A stretch of 64,000 nucleotides of DNA, taken from contig OY744463.1 in the NCBI GenBank assembly GCA_963556145.1, forward strand, positions 2,542,001 through 2,606,000, in the 5' to 3' direction. The notes beneath the pieces are model-generated. The model worked only from the letters and a program-made list of their open reading frames with translations. It was not told where the DNA came from and did not search any database. Below, piece after piece: positions 45,442 to 58,029 of this stretch. The first letter of the stretch is position 1, and each line of letters starts with the position of its first letter. The position numbers were made by a program, and so were the translations under genes. This DNA comes from Hygrocybe punicea. Lineage: Eukaryota > Basidiomycota > Agaricomycetes > Agaricales > Hygrophoraceae.

Positions 45442-48400
45442 ATGGGCCAGAAGCGCAAACTGGACGTTATCTCGTCCACTCAAAAATCAAAGAGGACGAA
45501 ACTGGATAAAGTATCCAGCAAGCGTGAATTACTGAAATCAACGTCACATCTGGCGTCAGAGGAAGTTGATTTTCCAAGAGGTGGAGGAACGACCTTTACT
45601 CCTCTCGAGGTGAAAGCCATTCGGGCTGAAGCAGTGAAGGAGGCGAATGACGAGCTCTTCGGAGTGCGTATCGTCCCCATCGTCCAATACTTGTCACTAT
45701 TAATCAGAATTGTATAGGACAGCCCGAATAGAACCAAAATGGCCAGTACTAAGAGACGCAAATCAGATGTTAATCCTGGCGGTGCTTCTACCGTAGGAAA
45801 CAGTGACAGAATCCGGGTCGAACACTTGAATTATAAGGTGCAGTCAATTCATCAACCATCCCTCTCTCGTTTCCTGAATTGTCAGCCACACAGCGGTTGA
45901 GTCCAGGCATGAAGATTCTGGGTCTCATTGTTTCCGTACAACCACTTGCTCTCATTATTTCGCTGCCTAATCAACTCTTCGCTCACGTCCCCATCACGCA
46001 CATCTCGTCTCAGCTCACCGCGTCCTTGGAGGCTATTGAATGCAACGAAGATCTTTCCGCCGAAGAAGGTACTGAAGAAGAACCGGCAAGCAATACTCAC
46101 GTAGATCTATTTGGGATCTTTCGTTCAGGACAGTTTGTCCGTGCCGTTGTTACAGCTGTTCGCGAACCAGGTTCCACCGACGTGGCAGGAATTGGGAGGA
46201 CCAGAGACCAAATTTCAAAAGCGAGCGGGAGAGTGGAGCTAAGTCTTGTCCCTGAGAAAGTAAATGCTGGGGTACATAAGACAGATCTCAGAGCAGGTTA
46301 TGTGCGTGGTCTCCGATTTTACTGGGGCCATATTTTTGATTCCTACCAAAGACGCTGTCAGCTGCCGTTAAAAGCGTGGAAGATCATGGGTACATTCTGG
46401 ATTTTGGTATTCCTGACGTCTCTGGATTTTTATCGTTCAAAGATGCCAAGAAGGGACCATTTGACGATAACGCTAAACTTCATGTTGGCGGGCTGCTTGA
46501 CGTTACCGTCACGTCGATGTCGAACAATGGTCGTACATGCAAAGTTACTGTCGATCCAGCAACATTCTCATCCTCCTCAGTTCGTATGTTCTGTTCCTCG
46601 CCCAATGGGCAACTTTTCAGTCGTCTCTTTTTAGCTGTCCGAAGTCACAAATGTCGCTTCTGTACTTCCCGGGACACTTGTTCAATCGCTTGTAACGGCT
46701 GTTCACACTACTGGGCTCAATCTCCAAATACTTGGCTACTTTGAAGGCACTATTGACCAATTTCACCTTGGACTTGATGGCTCTGCGGAACCCTACAAAG
46801 TTGGAAAGAAGCTGAAAGCAAGAATCTTATACTGTTTTTCATCAACGCCTCCCCGATTTGCGCTGTCCCTCAATGAAAACGTTCTCCGACTGGGAGTGAA
46901 ACGTGTCCCAGGGGAGGATCTATCTGGTGGCGTTGGCATCCAAGAAGCATATCCTATAGGAGCCGCATTAGAGAACGTCAAGGTGTTAAGGACGGAACCA
47001 GAACGAGGACTTCTGGTTGCCGTCCAGCCTGGGTTGGAAGGCTTCGTCCATGTTAGTCGGTTCTGCCATTTGTAAACTTCTCTTCTAATCTATCCCACCA
47101 GATTTCCCAAGTATCAGATGACCATGTGCCCTCACTTCCGCCTTCTTCCGGCCCCTGGAAACCTGGTACAATTCATCGAGCTCGCGTGACAGGTCATTTC
47201 GCGTTCGACGGTTTATTACAACTCTCCCTAAGGCAATCAATTCTGGAACAAAAGTTTTTGCAAGTAGAGGATGTTAAAGTTGGAGAGATAATAACAGGAA
47301 CAGTTAAGAAGTTGACTGATTCTGGTCTGTTCTTGTCATTGTCTGGGCAAATTGGTGGCGTTGTATGGCCGAATCATTACGCAGACATAACTCTGAAATA
47401 CCCGGCAAGGAGGTTCAAAGTTGGAAAAAGTATAAAATGTCGCGTAAGCCTCATCATTTCTTCCGCCGTCGTGGTCGTGATCTGAGAGATCGGGCGATAG
47501 GTGCTGCATGTTGATCCCGATCGCAAACGCATATCACTCACCGCGAAGAAGACGTTACTGGAGTCCACCCTACCTATTTTATCAACCTTCGAGGATGCAA
47601 AGGCCGGACTGGTCTTGCATGCCGTTGTCTTCAAAATATCTGAAAAGAGTCTAATTGTTGAATTCTACAATAACCTTAAAGCTGTTATTCCTTCTCGGGA
47701 AGCAAGGTACTTGTACTCAGCTTAATACCCAATTCAGTTAACTAGAATTTAACAGTGAAACCTTTGGAAAACTTTCGGATTCCTTCTGTGTCGGCAAAGT
47801 GGTCAAAGTCCGTATCCTCTCAGTCACTTCGGAAACCTTGCGTATTGTGGCTAGCATACGACAAGCTGGATCCAGTTTCCAATCTGCAATAACCGACATT
47901 AGTGCGGTTGAAATTGGAAACATTGTCGAAGGCATCGTATCGGAGATCCACAAAGACAATGCCATCCTAACACTTCAACCGACACAAGTTCGGGCAATCG
48001 TTTCTTTGAAAAACTTAGCCAATCATCAATCGGTGTCGCTTCCTCAGCTCCGAACATCTTTAAATCAGGGCACTAAGCTCGAGGAGCTGGTCATCGTTAC
48101 ACGAAATCCGGAAAAAGGTTTCGTTATTGTCGCCAGCAGGCCGAAGCCCAAGGTTTCTTCATCTACCAAAGGTGCTTTATCAATGGACACGGTTGCAATA
48201 GGTCAGATGGTAGGAGGTCGGGTCACTGGTCATGCACGAAATGGTGCTCTTCTGAAGCTTAATGCCCGCATTGGCGGTACTCTGCACCCTACGGACGCCT
48301 CTGATGATTACGAAACTGGGCACACTTTCCCTGCCATTGACTCTGTCATGAAAGCAACAGTCATTGGAATTGACCACACCAGAAATCAACTTGTGCTGTC

Positions 48401-50593
48401 CACTCGACATTCTCGAATGTACCCTGACCAACAAAAACTTGTGGTTGATCGGGAAATCAAAAGCGTCACTGATCTCAAAACGGGGGACACAGTCAGAGGT
48501 TTCGTCAAAAGTGTCGCAGAACACGGCCTCTTTGTCACGCTTGGACCCGGAGTAGACGCTCGCGTCCAAATTAAGGAGCTTTTCGATGAGGTCTGCGATA
48601 ATATTAACTCTTGGTTGTTGACAAACTCACATTGGTTTGCAGTATGTTAAGGATTGGAAAAGCCGTTTTAAGAGCAACCAGCTCGTCAAAGGTCGCATCC
48701 TAAGGTGGGTGTTATCAGCTCTGGCGTACTCCGTTGTTAGATAAGTTTCTACGATAGTGTCGACGTCGAAAACAAGAAGATTGACATGTCTTTCCGATCT
48801 GAAGATTTCACAAGAGATACGTCCGCCTCTCTCGCGCACTCCGACCTTCACGAAGGCCAAAAGGTTGATGGACGTGTAAAGAGAATCGAAGATTATGGTC
48901 TATTCCTCGAGATTAACGGCTCAAAGCTTACTGGTCTCTGTCACAAATCTGAGGTTCGTCTTACTTCCATCCCCCACCCCTCCCCCACGCATAATCATTC
49001 TCAACCGACCTACTCTAGCTTTCTGACAATAAGGATGCCGATGTTGTCCTGGCCCTCCGCAGTTTCCACGAAGGAGATATCGTGAAGGCAATTGTCTTGT
49101 CGATTGACATCGTCAAACGTCGGATTTCATTGGGTCTCAAACCATCGTACTTTGCGAACGACGATCTTGAAAAACAAGATGATCATTCTAATGCCGAGGA
49201 TCAGCCGTCCGAGTCCTTGGGGGTCGTCGATAGGGATGACGATATGTCTGCAAATGACGACCAAGATTCCCTTGAAAATAAAAGTATGACATCGGCCGGC
49301 AGCGAAACCGACGAGCCTATACGTATCAATATAGATATGCCGTCGCATCCTTACGCTACCGCAAACATTCCGTCGGCTTCTGTGGCTCTGGCTCCTTTGA
49401 AAATTCAGGGAGGTTTCCAGTGGTCCGGATGCGGTATGCAGTCTGACGCACAAACCGATCGTGACCTTTCCTCAGACGGCGACGATGGGGACGAGCAATC
49501 TGACAAAAAGAAGAAGCGAAGACGGAAAGAAATTGAACACGATCTCACTGCAGAAATGCACACGAAAACTCCGGAGTCAAACTCAGATTTCGAGCGGCTG
49601 TTATTGGGCTCACCGAATTCGTCTTATATGTGGATCCAGTATATTTCGTTTCAACTACAACTTTCAGAGGTGGGTAAGGCCCGAGAAGTGGGACATCGCG
49701 CGCTCCAGACCATCAACTTTCGTGAAGAGCAAGAGAAACTGAATGTGTGGATTGCATTGCTGAATCTGGAAAATGTGTACGGCACTGAAGAGACTTTGGA
49801 GACGACATTCAAAAATGCAGCACGGCACAATGATTCCAAGACTGTTCACCTTCGACTAGCATTCATCTTTGACGAGACCGGAAAGCACGAGGTAAAATAT
49901 CCATTCTTTTCTATTCCATCCTTTCACTCATCCTGTGATCCCCAGAAAGCTGAAGAACAGTATTCACGAACTTGCAAAAAGTTCGGCCAGAGCTCAAAGG
50001 TTTGGACCCTGTTTGGGGAATACTATTTGAAGAGAGGGAACACTGAGCAAGCAAGAAAACTTCTTCCGCGTAGTCTTCAAAGTCTGGAAAAGCGAAAACG
50101 TAAGCTAATTATCTCTTGCCGTCGTTTGTTGGCCCTCATCATGCTATGCTCCTCGAAGACTTGAAGACGATCTCCAAATTCGCCCAATTAGAGTATAGAT
50201 TAGGTGATCCCGAAAGAGGGAAGAGTATTTTTGAGGGTATTGTTGATTCGCACCCTAAACGATGGGACTTGTGGTCGATATACATGGACATGGAAGCTGT
50301 GCAAGGGAATATACAGAGCCTAAGGTAACGGTTTTCCATCATTCAGGATCACTTGCTAATAAATAAATATTGTAGAAATGTTTTTGACCGAGTTTTGGCT
50401 CTCAAAATGACAAGCCATACAGCGAAGTAAGTGCTCTTTCCATGGCCATCCTCCAAAACGATCTCAAATCCATTCTTTTAGATTTTTCTTCAAGAAGTGG
50501 CTGGCACTCGAACACAAACTTGGCGACGAACATGGCGCAACAATCGTGAAGCAAAAGGCAGTTGAATGGACACAAAAGGCGTCGAATTCATGA
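45442..50593 (+). CDS. RRP5: rRNA biogenesis protein RRP5 (multiple S1 domains plus HAT repeats)
   Basis: Starting at the ATG at 45442 (MGQKRKLDVISSTQKSKRTK), many exons encode a protein of roughly 1,450-1,500 residues. Residues 30-100 carry VDFPRGGGTTFTPLEVKAIR, the Rrp5 signature. A long series of S1 RNA-binding domains follows, for example SPGMKILGLIVSVQPLALII, ALSAAVKS-type VEDHGYILDFGIPDVSGFL, VGEIITGTVKKLTDSGLFLS, IGQMVGGRVTGHARNGALLK and GQKVDGRVKRIEDYGLFLEI. An acidic linker (GDDGDEQSDKKKKRRRK) precedes C-terminal HAT/TPR repeats (SNSDFERLLLGSPNSSYMWI, AEEQYSRTCKKFGQSSKVWT, GDPERGKSIFEGIVDSHPKR). The stop is TGA at 50591. Known role: needed for both 40S and 60S pre-rRNA cleavages. It is convergent with the Tea1-type gene. 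Confidence 0.93.
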
Positions 50594-50804
50594 TAATTAA
50601 TTTCGATGTTAAAACAGCACTGCTCATATGCGAATATATACTTACGATGACGGGCAATGTGACTTCATAGGGAGGAAAACAAGGAACATATAGAATATGA
50701 GATGCGCAATCCAAAATGAATGTGGTGAATACGAGCGAGTCGCGAGTTGGAAACGGAAAAGATATACAATGAAGGTCAGCGTTTTGGAAAATAGTGAAGG
50801 AATG

Positions 50805-53800
50805 TCATGACTGGGGTCTCGTCCGCTCGTGGCCAGAAATAATGGGACCCGAATCAAAATCGCTCAAAGGCCGTCGATTGCCCATGGAACTGGCCAAGTG
50901 TCGCTGCCAATCGTCCAGTTCGCTCGACAGGTGTTCGAATGCCAAAGCATTTTCGGAACTAGAAGCACTTGCTCGCCGACCCGATATGCCGGATATGGGT
51001 CGACCACCAAAGGTGGGCTGATCGACTTCGAGTAACAGCCCAATTTTGTGTGACAACTGCTCGTTCTCTCGTTTCAGAGTGGCGTTTTCGTTGCTTAGCT
51101 TCTCCAGCAGCGTCTCCCCGAGCCCTCCCCGTGCCATAATCACTGAATTTTGCAGTTGCTCTACCTCGTGCTCGAGTTCCTCTACCCGGGCAAGGCGGTC
51201 CTCGGATTCTCGTTGTGATGCTACGAGATTGTCTCGCAATAGTTCGAGCTCCTTGTCCAGGGCATCAAGCCGTAGTCGTAGGTCTTTATTCTCGTTGTGG
51301 AAGCGTTGGGCTTGCCTTTGTGCATCCGCGAGTTGCCCCCGCAAAAGATCGTTCGAATCATCGGACGGCGTGCTGCGACCGTTCAGCCCACGCATTCTTG
51401 AGCCATTTTCAGGAGTCTTGGACCGAACACCGTCCAGTTCCGCTTGAAGATTGGCGTTGGAACTCTTCTGCTTAGTTAACTCGTCTCTCATTCGACGCAT
51501 CATTTTCTCGGTGCCCCTGGAAAACAATTAGCAAGAAATGATACGAAGAAGTGGAACATGTGCTAACTTGACATAATGAACCGCAAGTTGATAGTCTTCC
51601 TCCATCTGCTGCATCCGAGCTTTGTAGTTTCGCTCAGTTTCTTCAAGTTTGTTCTCCAGCTCAACTGTACGGGCTTCACCGGTTCCATTCGTAGAGCTTT
51701 GCGCGGACCGCACTCGGTCCAGTTGTGCGGAGAGGACATCGACCTGAGCATCTGCGTCTTCCTTTCGTCGAGCTACCTGCGCAAGTTCCCGTTCGGCATT
51801 CTCATGAAGACGTATGCGCTCGGCAAGTTTTTCCTCCAGTTCAGCGACACGGACAGGACCAAAGCCACCGGACGAAGAGCCTCTTTCGGCTTCATCAACC
51901 CCAATGCCATTCTCCGTAAGATAGTTGCGCAGCGTCGTCAGCTTAACGTTTGCCTCCGACGAGTCCCTCACTGCCTCTTGCAACTTGAACTCCATGTCTG
52001 CCAACTCCTTGCGTACCCGACCGCTGTCGGTAGTCACTTTGGAGAGTTGAGCGCGGAGAGTAACTGTCTGAGATTGAAGGGACGATTGCTCGGTCTCATG
52101 GTCTCGTACACGCCGACGTTCTTGGATGAGGCTCTTTTGGTGGCTTTCAGCATTCTGTGTCGCTTCCTTCAGCATCTTACGCATAGATGCATTCTCCGTT
52201 TCAAGGGCTTGGACCTTCTCAGCGTGTCCTCGAGTATAACGGTCTTCGTCTGTTTTGAGGTCACGATGAGAATCAAGCAGCTCTCCAAGACCTCCTGTAG
52301 TAAGAGCCCTAAATGCATCTGCCTCTTCACGAGACTTAGCCCACGAATTTTCGACCTCGGTAAGTCTACTGCGTGCGGATTCGGCTTCGGCTGTTCGAGC
52401 CTCCAGCTCCCCGCGAAGCTCAGCCATATCACCCTCAAGTTGGCGGATCTGTTCTCGGGCACGCTGATGTTGGGCGTCGACCTCTTCAGCGCGTGATGAG
52501 GAGGTATGGAGGGCTGCGCGAGCCTGATCAAGAGCACGGATGTGTTGATCCCTTGACTGGGTGAGTTCCTCAACCTGGGCTCGTGTACCCAGCCATTCCG
52601 CTTCCCTCTGCTCAAGAGCGGAAGTCTGCGACAACAGTTTGTCCGCATGGTCACGGAGAGAGCTCTCGAGCGAACTGTGTCGCTCCTGCAGCTCGTTATG
52701 ACGTTGCTGCGTCCGATTGTGCGATATGTCTAGCGTCTCCGCGCGTTTGACTGCGTCCGTTGCTCGTGCCTCCGCATAGTCTGTAAGGGTCGTCTGTAAA
52801 GCTAACGAATCGCTTAGTTCTGCGATTTTACGATCCTGCGACCAGCGTTCAGCCATGAGCGCGGATAAATGTCGCTCCAGGTTGGCAACACGTTCTCTAT
52901 CCAAATTGGTTGCCTCTCCTTCGTTGGATGCTGCCAATTTGGCACGATAGTAAGCAGCCTCTTGAGCGGCACTAGCTTTCATTCGCTCGGCATCCGTGAG
53001 GCGTTCCGATGCTTGCCGGGCTTGCTCCACCATAGCAGTCTACATATCCATATAAGCATCACTCCTTGTAAACAACTACTATCAAGTATACGCACGTGAA
53101 TGTGAGCCTTGAACTGTTTGAACTTGAGCATCATTTCTGAAATCCTCTGTTCTCCGGGATCCTCAGAGTCCGCATCCAGGTTCATCGCGGTGTCCTCATC
53201 CTCAGGCGCATCCGCATTAGTGTAAATGAATCCAGAGCGGAATGCCTGTGCCAACGCCATTTTCATCCATATATCCTTCTTCTTAAGAGAATCCACCTCC
53301 GCCTCCTTATTCTTTAGATCGCGAATTAGATCCGCTGTAATGTTGCCCGTTGAACCCGGTGCGGGTGCAGGGTTTTGATTTGCAAATCCATTTGCCGTGG
53401 GGGATGCTGTGGCAGCGTTGTAGGAAGGTTGTATCTGAGAAGGCTTGTTGCGATCAACGATGACGGGTGATTCACTGCGCACAGTGGTCCCATTCAAATT
53501 CATGACAACACTGGCCATATTTGGTGTTTTGTTGGCAACATAGCCATCTTGCGCGGGCGACACAGCCCGGCTGGTCACACTGAACTGCGCGGGACTCTTC
53601 GCCCGTACTTGTCCTTGTTCTGGAGATGATGCTCTCTCCCGAGTGTGGGAATCCGTAGTCCCGGCTTCACCATCGTCGATGCTCAAGATATCCTCGTCAT
53701 CTCTTCGAGGACGCATAGGCGCTTTGCCCTTGCCACTGCTGGGGAGGGCCTGCTGGATGAGACCATTGGGAGGCTTGACGGATCGTAAGCCCGATGGTGA

Positions 53801-55649
53801 AATGGCACGACGGAGGTTTTCCGAGTCGATGTTACCTTGGCTGTTAGGCGACATCGGACGGGAATTGATGAGCGTCGAGGATGGCTGGGGTGACGCGGAT
53901 ACCGATTGGGGTGCAACCTGCTGAATAGACGGTTTTCGGGATACGCCTGTGGTGGCGGCCGCTTGTGGTGGCGGGTTCGAGGTGGGGTACTTGATATGCT
54001 CTAGATCGATGTGTCACGTGGAGGGGACATAAGGACAGAGGAGACAGACGAACTGGTATCCAAGACGTGGATGATGTTTTGATCTTCTGCTCTGGACGGG
54101 GTGAACGACTCCCCGCCAAGAACGAACACTCTCGGCCCCACCGAAGCCATGGCATGTCCAGACCGACCGCTGGGAGATGGACCCATGTTCTGGAACATGT
54201 ACCACCGTTGATCTGCCAGAACAAAAAGTGTTAAAGCGATAACGAAACATTCACAGAACCAGGCACTGACTGGATATTTTGAATGCCGCGAGATCGCCTA
54301 GGTCCTTCCCATCGACACCTCTCCCGCCAAAGACGTATATGACGTCGTCAACAAGAGCCGCTGCGTGGCCTTCTCGAGGAGACGGAATGAATCCAATGCA
54401 CTGCAACTCGGACCATTTTCGGGTGTTGAGGTCGAAAGCCCACGTATCGTTGTAGTGATACTGGCCATCGGTTCCGCCGAAACTAGACCAATGAAATAAA
54501 TAAATAAATAAAATGACTATCAGCGGCCGGTGTTTGAAAAACAGGTGAGCGTACATGATAATTCGGTCAGTATAGGCGATACAAGTATGACCGGTTCGCT
54601 GAGCTGGTGGTTGTTCAGAGCCAGGTACTGGTTCATATAATTCCCAAGCGGCCTTGTTTCGGACTGCAACAGGAAGGTCTGAGCGAAGAGTTCTAATATT
54701 GGAAAAAAGTGTTCAAGGTCATACTTGATGACAGATCAAAAGCCCACAAATCATTCAAGAATTGTCCATCGACCTGTCCTCCAAACACGAAAAATTTTGA
54801 GCCAATCATTGTGACGGCATGTCCATATCGACCAGCAGGGGCAGGTCCATATGTCCCGACTCGTGTCCATTCCCGAGAGACTATTGATGAATCAACGAAT
54901 GGTTCACGGTATCGATCGGAGAAGAGATACGCACCGAGGTTGAGCAAGTACAGAGCATCATCCTGTTTGTCAGTAGGTTTCGACATAGGGTCCGTTTTGG
55001 TGTCACCTCCCCATACGATCAGGACATTACTGACAAGGGCGCTGGCATGGCCCACACGGGCCGAGGGCATTTCTCCCGCCGTTTGGTAGAGCATCGCGGT
55101 GAGATCTCGGGTGGAGAATACGTAGAGGTCGTTGCGTGCTGTCTCGCGCACGAGACCACCAAAGAGAAAGAGGTCCCCGTTGGGTGTCGCAGTCACAGGA
55201 AGGGAATGACCGTACCGCGGGAAAGGTGATGGAGACGGAGAGGAGGGGGGTACGACGCCAGGTTTGTTGAGCACGACAGGCGGTGGGAGGACCAAACGGC
55301 GGGCAGACCAAGGATATGCGGGACGTTGAGGTTGTTGAGGTTGTTGCGGGGGCTGCTGGGTTTGGGGTTGAGGTTGCTGGGACTGAGGCTGGGATGGGTT
55401 TGGGCTGATGCCTCGAGCTGGGGGTCGCTGCTGTAAGAGTTGAGGTCCATTTGCCCTGGAGAAGAATGAGATGGGAATGAAGAGATAAAAAGAAGCGATG
55501 ATAAAAACACACTGATCCCTGCCAGGTTGCTGCTGCGACTGGGCATCCTTGGAGAGTTGTGCAAGTGCCTGGCTTGGCGTCTGTTGCACGGTGACAGAGG
55601 GCGCAAGCTGGCTGGCACTGGGATGCTTCCTCCTGGAGAAGAAGGACAT
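50805..55649 (-). CDS. tea1: Tea1/Kel1-type kelch-repeat and coiled-coil polarity protein
   Basis: The ATG at 55649 ([20 protein letters not shown]) opens a gene with several introns, about 1,450 residues. A Gln/Pro-rich stretch (about 55330-55430) comes first. Six kelch repeats follow: [120 protein letters not shown] disordered linker and then a very long coiled coil (53050-50900) follow, ending near [20 protein letters not shown]. Known role: Tea1 rides microtubule plus ends and marks growing cell tips; Kel1 acts likewise in budding yeast. A four-base (aaat)n microsatellite lies in one intron near 54494. Confidence 0.9.
54494..54513 (+). repeat. (AAAT)n microsatellite in an intron of the Tea1-type gene
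   Basis: About five tandem copies of a four-base AAAT/TAAA unit lie within the intron that separates the fourth kelch repeat exon from the exon before it. Confidence 0.85.
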
Positions 55650-56209
55650 TCTTCGGGTCCTGTTTCCTAAGAGGGACGGTATGGTTGTAGGATTGGGTGG
55701 GAGTGATTAGAATGTAGGGTATTTGGGACTAGCTATGGCTCGAGGGGTCGATAAAAGAGAGGTAGGATGCAGCCGTCCAGGCTTTGGGGGCAGCACAGCC
55801 AATCCAGATATTCTCTGCCAACTCCGTGTCCGAAGGCGTTGATGGCGGAAACAGTTCGTTTGCTGATGTTTGCCTTTCTCCCGATTATTTTATCTTTTTA
55901 TTATTTTATTTATTCCCCTTTTCCTCGTCGTTCACGTTCAAGCCGTCGCTGTCACTCAGGCGTCTGGCAGATGTCAGACGGAAAGCCCAGTGCACACCCG
56001 TCCTCGATACCAGCGAACTTCTCAGTGTACGGGCGTGCGAACAACTCGGGTCTCTACGGCAGCTGCAGATTCCACGGTTTTTTTTCGTGAGTTTGATACC
56101 CGAGGTCAATGATCATCAAGGTAATGAGTAATGGGTGACCATGGTGAGCTGCACTCGTCGTCGTTCGTCCCATCGAGCAGTCACAATGTAGCTTCTAGCT
56201 GCATTGCCA
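55650..56209. promoter_or_regulatory. Divergent intergenic region
   Basis: These 560 bases lie between the Tea1-type start (minus) and the F-box gene start (plus). A T/A-rich stretch at 55885-55925 is notable. No gene is apparent; short frames here (55767, 55784) lack homology and overlap one another. Confidence 0.4.
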
Positions 56210-57498
56210 ATGCCCCATCGGCAGCCTTTTCCATCACTTCCACAAGAACTGCACGACGCTATCGTCGACCACTGTCACGCCGACAAACAAACCCTCCAGA
56301 ACTGCAGTCGCGTATGCAGATCTTGGCTACCAGCCAGCCGCTATCACGTCTTCTCAAAGGTCCTCCTCCATCCCTATAACATCGTCGTCTTCCTCCAGCT
56401 CCTCAGCTCCCCACACTGTACTATTACCCCCTTCGTCTCCCGTCTCGCCCTCGAGCAAGGCCCTAATCATTATGGCGGTAACTGCATTTGGTTCAATGAC
56501 GGCATACCTCGCCTCACCGGTTTCGTCTCCGTGCGCTGTCTCCATCTCATGGGTCTTGGTTTGTACAATGGCCACATTAGCACCAAGCTTAAATTTGCCC
56601 TCAATCACACCTACCATGGCGTTACCGATCTCGAAATCAATCATGCAGTGTTCGAGTCATTTTCCCAGTTTGCCAGCATTATCAGCTCGTTCCAAAGTAT
56701 CGAGCGCCTCGCCTTGGACACCATCATGTGGAAAGACAGGACTCTTCCTCCTCCTGCTGACCAGCACCCATTGTGCCATCTACGAACTCTCATGTTCAAG
56801 TCGTCTTACATGACTGACGTCTTAAACTGGCTGCTATCGTACGAGCATCTCCCCCCTATAAGCACTGTGCACCTAGACTACACTATATGGAGCCACGAAA
56901 CTGTAACCGTGAGCAACTTTTTCCGACGTCTTGGCCCTCACCTCGAGCACCTCCATTTGCGCGAATTAAGCATAGGTACGCTCTCGGCTTTATGATCGCA
57001 ATATATAAAAAGCGCCCTGACTAGTACGCTGGCCCTACAGATGACCTGTCCCAGAACATCCGTCTGCGCTCGATACACATCCACCACCACTTCCGTTCCG
57101 CAAATGACTGTGTCACTTCGCTCATCTCCACCATCACGTCCCCGCAGATAGAGTCGGTCATCCTCAAGACGACCTTCATCCGCCCCAGCGACCTCGAGAC
57201 GCTCGATTGGGCGAGCCTCGAAACGATACTGGCACAGCCGCAGTTCATGGACTTACAGACGCTAGAGGTTTGTATCCCCTGGACTCCATCAGACTGGGTG
57301 ATGATGAGTGCCATCCGGGGCAAACTCCCGAACTGTGAGGCGCGGGGCCTGATTCGCGTTTCGAGGCCGGCAGCGACAGCCCCTCCGTTTGCGGATTATT
57401 TGCGCCCTGTGGTGTCAACCGCCCCAATTTACACGACTCGGCGAAGAAAGCTTGTGTCGTTGCTGGTGATGCTAAGAAGGTTGTGGAGTCGCTCCTGA
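56210..57498 (+). CDS. F-box domain protein (mushroom-type)
   Basis: Starting at the ATG at 56210 (MPHRQPFPSLPQELHDAIVD), an F-box (LPQELHDAIVDHCHADKQTL, CSRVCRSWLPASRYHVFSKV) is followed by a Leu-rich region without strict LRRs (VTDLEINHAVFESFSQFASI, HLEHLHLRELSI). One intron (gtacgctc...ctacag) joins HLRELSI to DDLSQNIRLRSIHIHHHFRS in phase. The stop is at 57496. About 405 residues. Large F-box families of this form are typical of agaricomycetes, and no substrate can be predicted. Confidence 0.82.
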
Positions 57499-57557
57499 AA
57501 TCATCTCACGACACGTTCTGTACATTCCATCACATTGCTGTATAGTAGTAAACCTTG

Positions 57558-57976
57558 TCATTCATTCCATGTAATGATGTCGCTGTCGCTGTCCGATTCG
57601 TGATCACGCTTTCGATGCAGCATGAGGCGTTCCCGGGAAGGAAACAGTCGATAGCATTCTGCCAGGAAGATTAGAAATATTAACGAGACAAGCTTAACTG
57701 CACTGGTAAAAAGACACACCGTGAAAACCACAAATGAAAATGGCCGTCCTGGAATATTGATGCGATCAATACAAGGTTAACTTTGAAATTCAGACCTACT
57801 CTGCTGGAGAAGTTACCCGCCCCATGCCAGTCTGAAGCTGTTCTGGCGTCGTCGTTGCTGAAAGTAGCTCACGTTATATATATATCGTAAAGAAGAGGTG
57901 TGGGTGACTTGCTGTCTTGAAGAGCAGGCTGCGATGGCAGGACGGAGGGCAACATGGCTGTTGGGGCACGGGACAT
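57558..57976 (-). CDS. Small single-pass membrane protein, unknown (three exons)
   Basis: Three exons (57976-57909, 57857-57817, 57748-57558) with good GT..AG ends join exactly in phase to 99 residues. The N-terminus is MSRAPTAMLPSVLPSQPALQ, then DSNNDDARTASDWHGAG. A membrane segment of about 28 residues follows (PFSFVVFTVCLFTSAVKLVS, LIFLIFLA). It is followed by a basic stretch (ECYRLFPSRERLMLHRKRD) and an acidic Ser-Asp tail ending DIITWNE. I do not recognise it. Exon phase, a clean hydrophobic segment with positive-inside flank, and a tail without stops support it. The divergent lipase ATG lies only 54 bases away. Confidence 0.55.
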
Positions 57977-58029
57977 CGTGGATTTTTACTAACTTAGGGC
58001 ACGCTCAAACAGAACTTTTACATGCGTCA

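Noticed and set aside
46290..46400. Possible frameshift in RRP5
   Set aside because: A short intron (gttatg...accaaag) moves the frame to LSAAVKSVEDHGYILDFGIP, the expected S1 domain; no frameshift is needed.
51576..52496. 306-codon open frame on the plus strand inside the Tea1-type gene
   Set aside because: It is antisense to the coiled coil, has no recognisable motif, and its Cys/Leu/Phe-rich composition is what the complement of a Glu/Gln/Arg-rich coding strand gives.
57898..58029. Upstream extension of the lipase frame as its N-terminus
   Set aside because: The frame is open but overlaps the first exon of the divergent membrane-protein gene; the ATG at 58030 was preferred, with low certainty.
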